Source: Hyperoplus lanceolatus
Taxonomy: Eukaryota; Chordata; Actinopteri; Uranoscopiformes; Ammodytidae
Length of the DNA stretch: 64,000 nucleotides
NCBI GenBank assembly: GCA_026929865.2
Contig: CM049395.1
Location: 29,507,001-29,571,000, forward strand
Direction of reading: 5' to 3'
Made by a program: the position numbers and the translations under genes. This document shows positions 44,884 to 57,507 of this stretch, piece after piece (the first letter of the stretch is position 1; every line of letters begins with the position of its first letter). Under the pieces are notes generated by a model. That model had not been told where the DNA came from. It saw nothing but the letters and a program-made list of their open reading frames with translations, and searched no databases.

Positions 44884-46901
44884 ACCTGAGGCATAACTGT
44901 AATGCCTCATGTCTCAAAGTCCCCCAAAATACTGCTATCGTATTAATTTCCCTTTTTTTCCCTGTGGCTTAATCAGCAGTCATAGCTGCTCCTGAAATGT
45001 GATGATGGTGCTCCACCGAGTTATCATATCATAAGATTTGGGATTACTTGAGGCGGGGTCACTCTCCATTCTAAATTGCAAAGGGATGTTTTTAACACAA
45101 TTGCACTGGCTCAGCAAACCCACAGGAAAAAAAACGTGTGTTTGTGTGTGTATGTGTGCGTGTGTTTGTACTGGGAAAAGAGAGTTTGTGTATGTGTATG
45201 GACTCCATGTATTTCCCTGCAGAGGCAGTGATCTGCACACAGCGCTGCAGCCATAACAGATGAAGATGGATTATCATCTCTGCCTGGCTGTTTTAGGGAA
45301 GCAGAAACAGGATGGAGAGGCTCCGACACTCGCAGCAGAGACACATTTCTCCACCCTGCCAAGGTCCCCAGATGAGAGGTTTGGCGATTGCATTGGCTTG
45401 TTATCAAAACTAAGACACAGCAGTTTCCTCTCCTCATCTTATTTCTCTATATACATTGCTTCTTCTTCATCTGGGAGAGGAGGCTGCTGACTCAGCCGAG
45501 GAGCTGCCTGGGTTCTTTTGTTTGATGACATTTTTAGCCACAATTATTTGGGGGAGAAAGACTGTAGTTGCTGTGTCCAACTCCAGAGGTTGCCTCTTTT
45601 CAAAAGGCTAAGGTTCCTGTGCTGAGTTTGTGCCTCCTCATGGAATAAGATAGACACGATTCACAACAACAACAACATCATCCTCCCGTCTCATTGAGCA
45701 ACAAAAAAACTATCATATACTTCACAACAATGAGGGAATTATGAATTTTCTAAGTTAAACCACCAACCAAGCCATGGTGAATACAATGTGATGACATATT
45801 ATGGCACATGGAAACATAGCAGTTTAAATGAGTGTAACAGTCAATGAAAATACAGCAGCCAAGGTGCTACACTAACAAGCTGGTGTTTGCGGATGTAACG
45901 ATACTGGGGAGAATAACAAAACAAAACAGATTTAAGGATATTGTTTGCAATACAACTACCTACTACATCACAGCTGTATCCATCCTTTATTTTATTTTTA
46001 TCTATCCTGTTATGAATGAAGTTGTCCATTCTCTCTGTCAATTAGGGTGGTGGGAGGTAGTGTTTATTAAATGAAGCTAAAAGGTATGAATCCACAGTAT
46101 GTAATTGTTGTGTTTCAAACTCAATGTTTGACCTTAGAAACACTTTTAAGCCACTAGTGGACCTCTTTCCCAGTTCCTTTTATTTTCATCCTGTGGGTTC
46201 AATTGATGTGATGTATTTGATGGTGCATGATGAGCCCCTAACTAATAACACCTGGTGTATTAAGTCACATACAGGGTCCTGAGGATGCGACCTCATGTTG
46301 GATCAGACCCCAGCTCGTGTCCAAGTAGCATGTATGGTCCACTCGTTGCCCCTCTTCATCCACAGTCATCTTGATGACTTCTCTGCAACCTTTTGAGTTA
46401 AAGGTACAATCTATAAATGTGGCCATGCTTGAATAAATCCCTTTCTTAGAGGTTAGCCATGAGAGGCTGTGGTTCGACATTTTGGTGCTATAGTTCCAAA
46501 AGAGCAGCCCAGAACAGCCCTGTTTTGTGCGACCTGTACGTTTGTGAGATTTATTTCTTGCTGCAGGAGCCAACAGTATTGAACAACAGTCCAGGTGCCA
46601 CCAAATGAATTAACTGACAAAGCCAATTGCTTTGCTTGTGGGTGCACTTTGCTGCTGACAATTACTGTGCACATAGCGTTTGCTCTTGCCCCTCAGAATC
46701 GTGAGGCCACTGACAGCGCTCCTGGGGCATTCAGACAACAGCCAAATACCAAATTTGGGCAACAGAAAGCTTCATTTCACTCTGTAGAATTGGACGAAAA
46801 TGTGGACTTTGAATCAGTAAACACTTTGTATGTCTGAAAGGTGATCTAATGAAGACATTTGCAGGCTTAAGTGTTGGTTTCGACCTCACCTCATCTCTTG
46901 G

Positions 46902-46940
<39 letters not shown>

Positions 46941-47417
46941 GTCGGGTATCATGCCTGTCACAGTCCAGCACTCTCAGGAATCAGTCAGTCTGACAGGTCA
47001 TTAACCTAACTGATACCAATCCACCAGCAAAAGGTCAGGGAAAGGTCAGACTCATACTCTGGCTTATCTGACTGACACAAACCTTGCCATGCTATCTTTT
47101 ATCCTTCCACCATTCCCCCTCCAAATACCCCAAGCTTGTCCACCTTTGAACTTCTTTTTCTCTTGTTTTGCGTCCCCCTGGGCCCTCGGAGATGTTGGAG
47201 ACTTAATGTCAGAGAAGTAGCCTTTTGACAGGAGGTTAGGGGTTCACATTTTCACACCAGAGGGGAGGAAGATTCATAGGACATATGTGATTGTGCAAAG
47301 GTCTCTCTCTTAAATTGCTGCACTCTATGCATGTACACAAGGCAACTAAAGTTAATAAGAGGACAAATATGAGATATAATCGCTGGGTCCTCCTATTATC
47401 AGTCTGTGATTTTGATA
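44884..47417. other. Unassigned sequence; GT arrays
   Basis: No gene recognised. GT-rich runs lie at about 45136-45168 and (GT)n at about 46904-46939. The overlapping open frames around 46265-46961 have no family resemblance. Confidence 0.5.
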
Positions 47418-47584
47418 TTTGATCAATAACCCATAGAAAATGATTTTTTTACACAGTTACATTTCATGTGCCATGGACCAAAAGTGTCCTTTTGGAGTCT
47501 CCAGCTGGTATTTTAGTTAACGGCTAGACATTCCCTTGGAAAAAACTGTATAAAAAATTAATTTTCTATGGGTTATTGATCAAA
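47418..47584. repeat. Short inverted repeat (possible tiny MITE)
   Basis: TTTGATCAATAACCCATAG and following AAAA at 47418-47440 are repeated as an exact 23-bp complement at 47562-47584, around a spacer of about 121 bp. No target site duplication could be assigned. Confidence 0.75.
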
Positions 47585-47701
47585 TTTGAACTGTGATTAG
47601 GAAAAGCTTTAGGCAGTTGGACTCTTGTTTTGTTTTGAAAATGTAAAAACAAATTGACTCTGCTTTTGTCCAACATCTAGATTTTGGGGCTTTGCAGATA
47701 G

Positions 47702-47757
47702 GCAAATGTACGCATCATTAGTAAGTTATGCAAATGTACGCATCATTAGTAAGATAT
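47702..47757. repeat. 28-bp tandem duplication
   Basis: GCAAATGTACGCATCATTAG plus TAAG occurs twice at a 28-bp spacing. Confidence 0.9.
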
Positions 47758-48979
47758 TGATGATTTTTCATATTTATTCAAACTTTTCGGAAAATACTGT
47801 AATACAAAAAGTTGTTGTTTTAATGTCAGTAATCAACTTGCAAAGTTTCATAATGATATCTATAAGTTTAAAAAATTCCCTATTAGCTCATCTCCATTCA
47901 CTTAAACAGTGGTTCTGATTTGCTCTGATCGGTCCGCTGTAGCTTTCCAGCAGCTAGTCGACAAGGTTGTCCACCCAGGTTGGGATCTTGGAAGGTCCTG
48001 GATATCATTTCTGGTGAACAACCTTTTTACAATGGTCCATGTCTGTTTTTTATAAAAAAAAGGGGTTTTGCCTCCTAGGTTACACAAAATAATCATGATT
48101 ATGATTGTTTCTTTCTTCTTGTAATTTCCATGGTTTAGATCAATTAGAAACAATTAAAGTATTAAATAGGTAGGCCTAGTCATTATTAGTATTTTGACTT
48201 CATATCTACAAGTTGTTTATTGTGATTTCATAAGCGTCAGTGAGCTCCATGGTAACACAGTGATTGAGGGACTGAAATGCTCTTGAGCTGGACAGAAACT
48301 CCCCTCTCCCAACCCCACACCCTCTTAAAATACACAAACCGTTTGCCTTTACTGTTGCACATAGTCGCAACTCCAAAAGTCGGTCGCGTACTGACCCCCC
48401 AAAGGCCCATTCTGAGCCAGGAAAAACCCTGACATATCAAAGTGAGAACTGTTATTTATAGTTGTATTGTATGTAACTAGTATGCCTGCTAAAGTACAAA
48501 TATGAGGTACTGCTGTGACTAGTTCCATTCCATACAACTTCATGCTGCTTGTTCACTACAGTTCTAAAGTACTATATTATTATTAATTTAATTGTGTCTG
48601 TCATTGAATTATGAAAACAAGCCAAAGCCACAGTATATGACTGGCTGGGAAGAAACTCCCTGCAGGTTAAAAAAAACTGCTACTGAAGTTTCTCAACTAC
48701 TTCACATGTGGTATATCAAATGTCAGCCATGTTGGTTGCTGCTTTGATGAGTTGTGAGAACAGGCTGAGATTATCTGTGGCGGCCTCTTTTATTTGCTTC
48801 TCATTCTGGCATTCACTCTGATCAGACAGTCGCTCACCCAGCAGGAGGATGGGGGGGGGGGGCTGTTTCTGGATCCAGGATGATGAAAGAGATGTTGAGG
48901 ATAAATGTTCATGAAGGACCAGGAGAGGATTGCATGGTGTGAGGTTAGACTAGAAGAATTCTGCTGATCCATGATAATA
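47758..48979. other. No recognised feature
   Basis: Unassigned. A G tract lies near 48850-48862. Confidence 0.5.
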
Positions 48980-49349
48980 CTATATGACAGGGGTGGCCAA
49001 CCTGCGGCTCTTTGCCTTGCTTCGTGCAGCTCTTCAGTTCATATCAAATTTTGTGATTATAATTTTTTTTTTTTTTACTTTTTTTTTGTGTGGGCCTATG
49101 TGTGTGCATGTTCGCAAACGTTTCATGCGGCTCTTATGTTCGTTTTACATGTTGTTTATTATTTAATTTTTTATTTTGTTAATGTGTATGTGTATGCCTG
49201 TTCGCAAATGTTTAATTAAGGACGCAACATAACGTTCGCAAACGTTTGGTGTGGACGCAACCTAAAACTGCCCACTCAGCTTGGAGGGAGGTTTTCCGTG
49301 AGTAAACAATTTGTGTCAAGTTCACTCCGAAACAGAGTGGGAGAGTTTA

Positions 49350-49460
49350 TATTTTTTGTTGAAAGCTATACCAAGCCATTCTGCCTTATATGCCAGGCGT
49401 CATTAGCGCATTTCAAGGCTTCAAATCTTCAGCACCACTTCAGCTCACTCCATGCTAAAA
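49350..49460 (+). pseudogene. BED zinc-finger exon fragment of a hAT transposase
   Basis: The reading frame gives FFVESYTKPFCLICQASLAH then NLQHHFSSLHAK. It holds a C-x2-C and H-x4-H arrangement matching the BED finger of SCAND3/EPM2AIP1-like transposases. A GTAAGT donor-like sequence follows at 49461. The rest of the gene is absent from this copy. Confidence 0.65.
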
Positions 49461-49635
49461 GTAAGTCCCACTAAGCAACATGCATAGTAAGAGAAACATT
49501 GTAAATTGTTATATTTTTGTTTGTGGACTTGGTTGAACTGAGAGTTTGTGTGTGAGGCAGTGCACACAATGTTCATTGCTGAAAATGACTGGCCTGTCGT
49601 CTTAGTACTGAAGGAGTCCAGTTCTGTCATTATCA

Positions 49636-49686
49636 CAGGGGCGGCCTTAACGATCTGGGGGCCTGTTTCAAGTCCTAGTGTGGCCC

Positions 49687-49718
<32 letters not shown>

Positions 49719-50505
49719 TAATAAATAATATGAAAATTAAAAAGATTGTGGAATCCAGTTGGTTCTTCGACGGATTATGAGATAATAGGCCCCTGGACCA
49801 AGACTCTCAAAGGGCCCCCCCACTCCTACCTATCCAGTCAGTTACACTGACTTTTCAGCACAGATACATACAATTATTGGCAAAAAAACATATTAAGAAA
49901 GTCAGTGTTTCCCAGATGATTTTGGGTCACTGTGGGAGGGAGGTTCAGGGGGCATTGCACACTGGAAGAAAATGTGTACCGTTTTAAAGTAAAATGCATC
50001 AATCTGATGCACTTAGAGAGGAACATTTAGAGGCTAAATCAAATCTTGAGCTGCAGAAGGAACATTATTTTTCTGATTTTTCTTGAGCAGGCAGCATCCT
50101 TTACTCTGCAACTGCAAAAACAGTAGATTGGTCTGCAGACCCATGTTATGTGATGGAGAGAACCATTTCAACAGATAAAGGGTGGATAGCTACTTTTTAT
50201 GAACAGTATAGAATTTACACATATAAAGTTTATTCCTGTATGTGTGGGGGCCTTAGAGGCCCCTCATGAAGCCCCTAAGACAGAGCTAATAATGCTGTTG
50301 CTTTACAATTGCTTTTGTATTTCTCCCCTACTAGTTGAGGGGCCCATGATGATTTATTTCCTTATATTTAGGCTATTCCTTTTTGGAACCTTTTATTGAC
50401 ATGAGTGACTGAGCTCTTTGACTATAAGACATGTACAGTTATCAGTACCTTAGCTTAATACAAAATTCAACTGAAACGGGTGAAACATAGCTAAGGCCGT
50501 TACTG
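49636..50505. mobile_element. Nested hAT MITE with perfect 8-bp TSD CATTATCA
   Basis: Begins CAGGGGCGGCCTTAACG and, reversed from the right, CAGTAACGGCCTTAGC. CATTATCA occurs at 49628-49635 and 50506-50513. The 870-bp element sits wholly inside the 48988-50752 hAT. It holds a C-then-T tract (about 49686-49720) and a left-end fragment of the CAGTGTTTCCC family starting at 49904. No transposase. Confidence 0.9.
49904..50070 (+). repeat. CAGTGTTTCCC-family left-end fragment
   Basis: Starts CAGTGTTTCCCAGATGATTT and continues with GTGTACCGTTTTAAAGTAAA and ATGCACTTAGAGAGGA. These parallel the subterminal TGTGCACTTTGAGAGGAG of the element at 41919. Its right end is not visible. Confidence 0.55.
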
Positions 50506-50553
50506 CATTATCAATTTGGTTGTGACATTTACAGTAAATCTGACTGAGCAGAG

Positions 50554-50555
<2 letters not shown>

Positions 50556-50640
<85 letters not shown>

Positions 50641-50642
50641 TG
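50556..50642. repeat. (GT)n microsatellite
   Basis: Nearly pure GT array of about 85 bp ending in GCGCGTGT. Confidence 0.95.
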
Positions 50643-50760
50643 TGAGGAAGGGATGGGGGGATGTTCATGTGTACCTGTGTGTACGATGTGGCTCTTTGCA
50701 GTAACACAGTAAAAAATGTGGCTCTTAGTCTCTGACTGGTTGGCCACCCCTGCTATATGA

Positions 50761-53723
50761 TATTACAAAACCACCAATTAATTCACTATTATGAGTTGCA
50801 ATTTAGTGTAAGCACATGCAAATACTTAATGCCACCTTTTAAACATCTGCCCTTATCATACTCACAGGGCTCTCAGCGTTAGATGAATTCTCAGTGCGAA
50901 CAGGTTTGGTCACACCAGCATTTTACAACAGCAAGCCTTTGGATGAAAAGGGATACACTTGTATGGAATCAGGAGGCAAAGCAAATGTGAAATGTGAACT
51001 GACTTGCTTAAAAGCCATCTATAGATGCAGCCATGGTGTATTTAATGCTCACCTCCCAGAAGCACTATATTACATTACATTTAGCTGACACTTTTATCAA
51101 GCAACTTCCGATAAGTGGATTTTCTTTATCTAAGGTTCCGTCAGAAGAGATGTGTCAAGCAATGCCACAGGAAATGCCCCTCTTAGTATCTGTATTGCCA
51201 CACAATTAACAATGACCTGCATGCAGTCTCCACATCACCAAGGATACAAGATTGAATATCACCTTTTCCTACCATCTATTCATGACTGGGCACTCTGAAA
51301 TCCAGAGGGGAACACAAATCTACCGAACAATAAACAATGTATGTGTCCATGCTCAGACACTCAGTTCTCTCTCTTAAGAGGTGACCATAAAATCAGAAAG
51401 CTGTGAAACAAAAGGGAACAAACTCTAAGGCAATTTTCTTCACTGTGATGTCTGACAAAAGCTTCAAGGAGATTTTCAACAGCCATGTTCTAGTTAAAGG
51501 TGACATATTCTGCTTAGTAACCACTCCCTGGATGGCTGCCCTGCTGTTTATTTTGAAAAGATGGGAGTCAAGGTTAGTAGCTGAGGCTTCACCTACCTGG
51601 ATTGTTATTGATGACCTTGTCCCTCTGCTGGCATGATGTACAACACCTGACCTGGCACTGTACACCCGGGGAAGGACAGAGAAGGGGAGGGAGACGCTGC
51701 GCTCAAACAATTTAACTGGCATTATCTTTAAGAAAATCAGAGCAGAATGAAACACAGCTAGACGATTATTATTTAAAAACAAGTAGAACATTGCAGTTCC
51801 CCATTTGAAGCTGGCTTCCAAACATTGAAATTAACAACTTGAATCTCCATGGGGACACCAGTCCTTTAGTTCCATGAATATAAAAGCAGGTACACAGAAG
51901 TCATTGCAAGCAAAGTTTAGAAGTGCTTTAAAATAGTAAAAGTAAGAGAAAATAAACAAATAAAACAAATAAAATAAAAAGTGCCATGAATACAAATGAC
52001 ATTTTTTTTGCCTTGACAGCTTGCCATGTAGAATGATGACTGATAACCGAAACGTGTTTCCAGTTCAAATGATTTTTCAGTTGTAGCTCTTTGAGCAAAT
52101 AATTACATTTTCCCAAAAGAAAACTGAGAAGATGGCAAATAACATATTTCTTCACATTGATATACTAATTTGCTGGCATGATAAGATGTTCTGGAGTCAT
52201 TGGTTGCCTTTTTATACACGTGTAAGCGAAACACATGAAAAGATGAAAAGCTACTCCTAACATTTTAAGTGGTTTCTGATACTGTATGTTTGGTCTTCCA
52301 GAGTATCATAAAGCATTTGTAGACCATTGTTTCATTATAGAACTAGGGTGATAAAGTGTGTAAGCCTTCATGGTTTTTACCGGATAATTTATGGAAGCGG
52401 ACTGGGCCATAAGTCAACTGGGCAAGAGCCAATGAAAAATTAATATCTGATTGGCCATTAAAAATTCCAGTAGTGGACGATGTGGTTGTGCTGTAAACGA
52501 TCAAGTTTACAGACAACTAAATACCAATATAATCTCCAGTGAGACTTTTCTCAAAGATGTCAAAAAACATGTCAACATCACATTGGTGCTAGCAAAATAA
52601 GACAAGGCGTAACCAAAGTCAATAGGATTGATATTCCAATATTTGTTTCGACATTTAACTGTACACTGGATGACCTTCCCATCCCTATAGCCACACAAAC
52701 CTATTAATCTGGCCAAATCTGTTGCAGATAACTCCCATTTAGTGAATCATATGTGAGAAGTCACTGTTGATTTGACTAACCTTGAGGCATGTCATAAGAT
52801 ACATATTTAACACATCTTCCTAATGGCTCCTCTCCTGATTATCAATCTTTTTGTATCGGAACAGCTTCATAGTAATACTCCATGACTATAAAAGCAGAGA
52901 AAGTGCTCTGCATTTTCTGTTTATACACTCATTTGATTTTAGTTTAACTTTGGTTTCAACTGCCTTACCATCATTAATCAGCCAACCCTGACGCTTAATG
53001 CCTCTGCGCATGAAATATTCTCATTACGAATCTAACTAACTGACACAGAGAGGCCCTTAGAGTCAGGCAAGGTTTTCCTCTGATATACAGCTTGGGGTCG
53101 CAGAGGCCACACTACTGAGGTAATTTATGTCCTCCATTTTCCCTCAAGCTCCTCCCTCTGCCACCGCCGCTTGGTGAGGAATTGCAGAACTATTGTGTCT
53201 TTCTATTTTGAGCCTATCTAGAACCACCAGGATCAGGCATTGGGCCATTATCACCATATGTGGGCAAACTGCTTTAAAATGCCTTCTATTTGTCATCCAG
53301 AGATGGGTACATTGAGGGGTGAAAGGGTAAGCTGCAACCCACTGGTACAACATAACTTAAGAGTTTACTACACACTTGTACACAAACGTTTTACCTTCCC
53401 CTCTCTGGCTTTTCCGTCACACACATTTGCGCTTCTTTACAGACATAATAGCTTCCTGCCCCTGACCCAAACCTATTTATTCGAATCCTCTAATTTATTT
53501 GTATCATGTTTTTGTCAACATTTTACCTCCAAGAGAAATTCATTCTTTTTCATTATGTACATGCCTCTCGTCAGTACTTGTTATCGTTGGGGTCTGCTTT
53601 TCCTTATTGACTTAAATTGCATACACCAGTAAGGAATCGACAAAACATTTATACATTTCAAACGTCTGATCTGTTTCTGATCTCATGGTCCAGGAAAAAA
53701 TCTATTTTAATGTATGTGTAAAT
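50761..53723. other. Mostly unassigned; one short repeat
   Basis: At 51067-51120, TTACATTACATTTAGCTGAC followed by CTTTTATCAAGCAACTTCC matches the start of a repeat common in fish genomes. The opposing open frames at 51393-51821 match nothing I recognise. The remainder has no gene or repeat that I can support. Confidence 0.5.
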
Positions 53724-54130
53724 AAGGGTTGGGCCCAGCCGATATTATGTGTCGGAATCGGGACGATACTGGACAAAATCACTAGATCGGATATCGGAAG
53801 AAGTAAAAAGTAAAATCTGATCTCATCCATTCAAATGAATTCCTAGCTAGGGTAATAAGTTAGCATTGAGCAAAATGCCGATAATTATGTTGCCTGCAGT
53901 ATATTGAGAAAAGAAAAGTCAATTTTATTCAATTCACCCAATATCACATATTTTTATCTTCAGTAAATAAACCCACCAGTCTTGGACCCACAATTCTGAT
54001 AATTAAAACCCTTTAATGGAGAAAAAAATAAATTAATCAGAAGGCGTAACAGTGGAGGGTTTCTCTTTTTAGGACATACATACAGCACATGCAATAGATG
54101 TCTGTCAATCAACCTGAGTTGAGAAATATC
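53724..54130 (-). repeat. Fish interspersed repeat cluster
   Basis: Holds GTGTCGGAATCGGGACGATA and ATCGGATATCGG at 53750-53800. A LINE-type tail follows in reverse (TCACCCAATATCACAT, 53935-53950), then a GGACATACATACAGCACATG and CAATAGATGTC segment. All three words are frequent in fish repeats. No coding part. Confidence 0.5.
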
Positions 54131-57015
54131 TTTGTTGTTATTGGTCCCTCCGTCTCATCTGCATCAACATCTGTCATCCCACAATGTGCACCGTCTGGTA
54201 CAATCTTTTGTGATGACAAAGCACGGCTGATGCCTTTATATTCAAACTCAGCTGTGAAGGTGTCAACATAATCATTAGTCAAAGTCCTACACAGAGTGTA
54301 TCTGTCAAGATCAAGTTAGAAAAATAATTTCTCTTTTCTCAAAAGATAATTCTGAAAAGAAAAATGCATATCTCTGTTACGATGGCAATTCCGAGCTCTA
54401 GTCATCTCATTGAAACATTATGAAATGTGACAGGGGACTTCTTGGTCAGAAATATATTTTCTAAAAATCTTTCCTGCTTTATAAACATGTGACTAGATAT
54501 TAAAATTTGAGTTCATCAGCACATTATATTGTCTATCCTTGAGGAACCCAGGACAAACAGCAATGAATGAGTCTACTGGGTATAAGAAGATTTGAGAGGT
54601 AATTCAAGGTGTGATTGAGGCTTGGCCCTGCTCCCAAACCTTCATAATTAAGGATCAAATATTAAATGAGCACTTGAATAAATGGGACGAACAAGAACCT
54701 ATTTTTTATCACATTACATTTTGTTGCAGCACAAAACTCCCTAGTCTAAAGTCATCAACTGTATTTTATTTATTTCTGTTAGAGTACAGATTAAAGAGAC
54801 AAGATACTGTACTTCGCAATTTATGGCAGAGCCGGGCTGTACCCCAGCTTCCAGTCTTGATGCTATGCTAGGCTTATTCCCACGTCTCAAGCTCAATACT
54901 TAAAGCTCAGACATGAGCGTGATATTGATCATCTCACCTAAGTCTCAGAAATAAAGCTAGTGGATTTTGATTTGAAAGTGGATTTGCAAAAAAGTTGATG
55001 CATTCCGTTCAGCATCTTCCTTAAAGGACAGCTCATAGAGAGACAGCAGAATGAGGTCAGTACCTCTTTAGATCTCCTAAATCACAATCTGAAGATGATA
55101 GTTGTAGTGAACTGTGAAACAGAACCAAAACTTGATGTGATGATGTAAGAGAAGCTTTCCCTGCGGTCAGAGGACATTTCCATTTGACAAGGTCGAATGC
55201 TGATTGACTGTGTGAAAGGAAAACACTTCACATGAGAGTTGGAGTTCAGTTGATAATCATAACGTTGAAGGCTGTGGCCACTTGGAGAGTTTCCAGTGCA
55301 GGGTTGTAGGGATGCTTAGAGGAAACCAATTCTCCCAAAACTATGCCATCCTTTCATATTTAAACAGATCATCCTTTGTAAGATGGTTTGAATCAACTGC
55401 ACAACAAGCAGGCAAAGCATTGTATTATCCTCTCGCCACATACCGTGAAGTGACGAGTACTAGAGTGTACAATAAGCGGCAGAGGTGCCTCTCAGTCAGA
55501 CTGAAACTCACAGGTGTATACAGAGAATCTTTGATGATTTATTTTCACCACCACTTGCCCTCAGTCTTTTCGTGTGAATCAAAAGTTAAGGAGGACTGAA
55601 CGATGGACCATGAAAGGTCTTTCTGATTCAGAGCTGACTAAAGTCTGGATAAAATCAATGGTGACCTTCTGAAGGAAAGAACAATGAGAGGCAGAAACAC
55701 TGACCCAGCACTCTCATTCTGTTATCTTTGACAGATCCTTACACTAGGCAAAGGTGGTGATGTGAATCAGAGACTAAGATTAGAATGTAAATGGATTTCT
55801 GGATATGAAAACTCTTACATTTAGAGGACTAATCAAAGGCGTTGTTTCTTGTAATATATCAATGCATGTGTACATACATTTAAAGTAACTCTTGTAGGCC
55901 TTCGTGCCACCCAATTAGATGAGATCATTGTACACACCTTCTGCCACCGCCACCCTCGTGAGGGTCTGCTACAACTCTTTCCCTATACTTCGCGGTATTT
56001 GTAAGATTGCATTACAGTATTTCCTGTCATTTCCACAGTGCATAAGACTGTAGTGCATTACTGTTAATCACAGCTTAGTGGGGTGTAATTTAGCTAAGAT
56101 GCTTCTTAAATTGATTTTGATTTTCACAAAAAGAAAAAATCATTAGGATTAACGTTCAGAACCAGATGGCAGTGAAACAAACAAATAGAAACCAAAGACG
56201 TAACTGGATTAATAAAGCAAATACATGAAGTCATATAAAGGCACATTTTTACTTTTGAGAAAACATTTTTACGTATTTATCTATATAGTTGATACAATTA
56301 ATATTTATGCATTTTTCTTCTCAATATCAGACAGTATTTATTATTTATGTCTTCTCAATATTTTTATTTATTTATTTATTACTGTGTTGATATAATATTA
56401 ATATTAAGATAAAAGAAGAAGATTTTCCATATGACGAGATAACCAACCTCCACTGTGTGGTGTTAGCGCAAAGTAAAACTGCAACAAAAGATCTTTGGTG
56501 GGTTGTGCCATATTGATTGTCTGATGATTAACAGTCAATAGTCGGTTAGATTTCTGGCAAGACTTTTTCGATGGACTGGCTGCAGTTTGATCAGGCCTGG
56601 GATCAGACATCTCTTGTGGCAGTGCTGACCTTGAGTTAGTGTTGTTGCAATAGTATATTACAGGTGATATGAAGCTGAACTGCAGAACACACAGATGAAA
56701 CTTAGATTTAGATTTGTCAATAAAAAAGTGAAGTAGATTCCTGCTCACTGTCTTACATTCAAAACAGTTTAATAAATAGCTGCAATGTTTTTGGTACTAG
56801 ACTTTGGTACTATATCAGGCAAAACGTTTAGCATTACACGAAAAAAAGAGGAAGTTGGCATTGATGCATTTTATTTGTATTATGTCCTGAGAGAGACTCA
56901 CACTTTTTTAAATCCCATGGAATTTTGTCAAAGCTTGAAGTCAAAGTGAGTGGCCAATCCAAAATAAAAAATGGATTGATTAACATTCTCCTCATGGTGC
57001 CCAATGAATAACATG
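54131..57015. other. About 2.9 kb of unassigned sequence
   Basis: No gene, RNA or classified repeat recognised. AT-rich, especially 56270-56410. Confidence 0.5.
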
Positions 57016-57507
57016 CACAGCGTGGTTACACGGGACAACTAGATTGGAGTAAGACATATACCGAACTTGCCACTTGAACGGACCGCGTCACTTGTCTGAG
57101 TATACATGACCTTTCAAATATTCGATAAATGGCTGACTCCGCTACGCTAGGTGGCGCTGTGGCCCTTTCAACAAGTGGTTATAAAGCCACGTCCGGTTCC
57201 TTTCTGGCAACAACACTACTATTCATTACGTCGTCTCCTTCCACTTCCTTGTGAAATCCCCGACAGGGAACTCTCAAGCAAGCGCAGAACGCAAACTCCG
57301 ATATGTGATCCTGTATACATGCAGGTAGAATGCAGACTTTGAACGAGTTATCTAGGTTTTCTTATCCAACTTTGCTTGTCCGTTAATGTGCCGATTTGTG
57401 TGCTAAGTAGATCGGATAAAGGTGTTTACATGCATTTTACAAGTCCTGTTGAGGTTTTATTCATTTATTTACCCGATTATGAGTCTGCATGTAACCACAC
57501 TGACTGT
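57016..57507. mobile_element. MITE, copy 2 (sister copy at 16782-17266)
   Basis: Same orientation and length class as copy 1. Ends are CACAGCGTGGTTACACGG on the left and, reversed, ACAGTCAGTGTGGTTACATG on the right. Internal blocks such as CACTTGTCTGAGTATACATG, GCTAGGTGGCGCTGT and TAGATCGGATAAAGGTGTTT are shared. The left TIR is damaged compared with copy 1. Confidence 0.85.

Larger units (their letters stand above)
48988..50752 (+). mobile_element. hAT transposon with perfect 8-bp TSD CTATATGA
   Basis: Begins CAGGGGTGGCCAACCTGCGG and ends GGTTGGCCACCCCTG, a clean 15-bp TIR. CTATATGA flanks it at 48980-48987 and 50753-50760. It contains a BED-finger exon remnant (about 49350-49460), a second complete hAT insertion (49636-50505) and a (GT)n array (about 50556-50642). 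Without the nested insert it would be about 890 bp, so it was already internally deleted when hit. Confidence 0.93.

Noticed and set aside
46265-46837. Cluster of overlapping open frames on both strands
   Set aside because: No motif, no conserved start, and frames conflict. Treated as chance.
51393-51821. 142-codon minus-strand open frame
   Set aside because: No recognisable domain, an opposing frame covers the same DNA, and composition is like the flanks. Probably chance.
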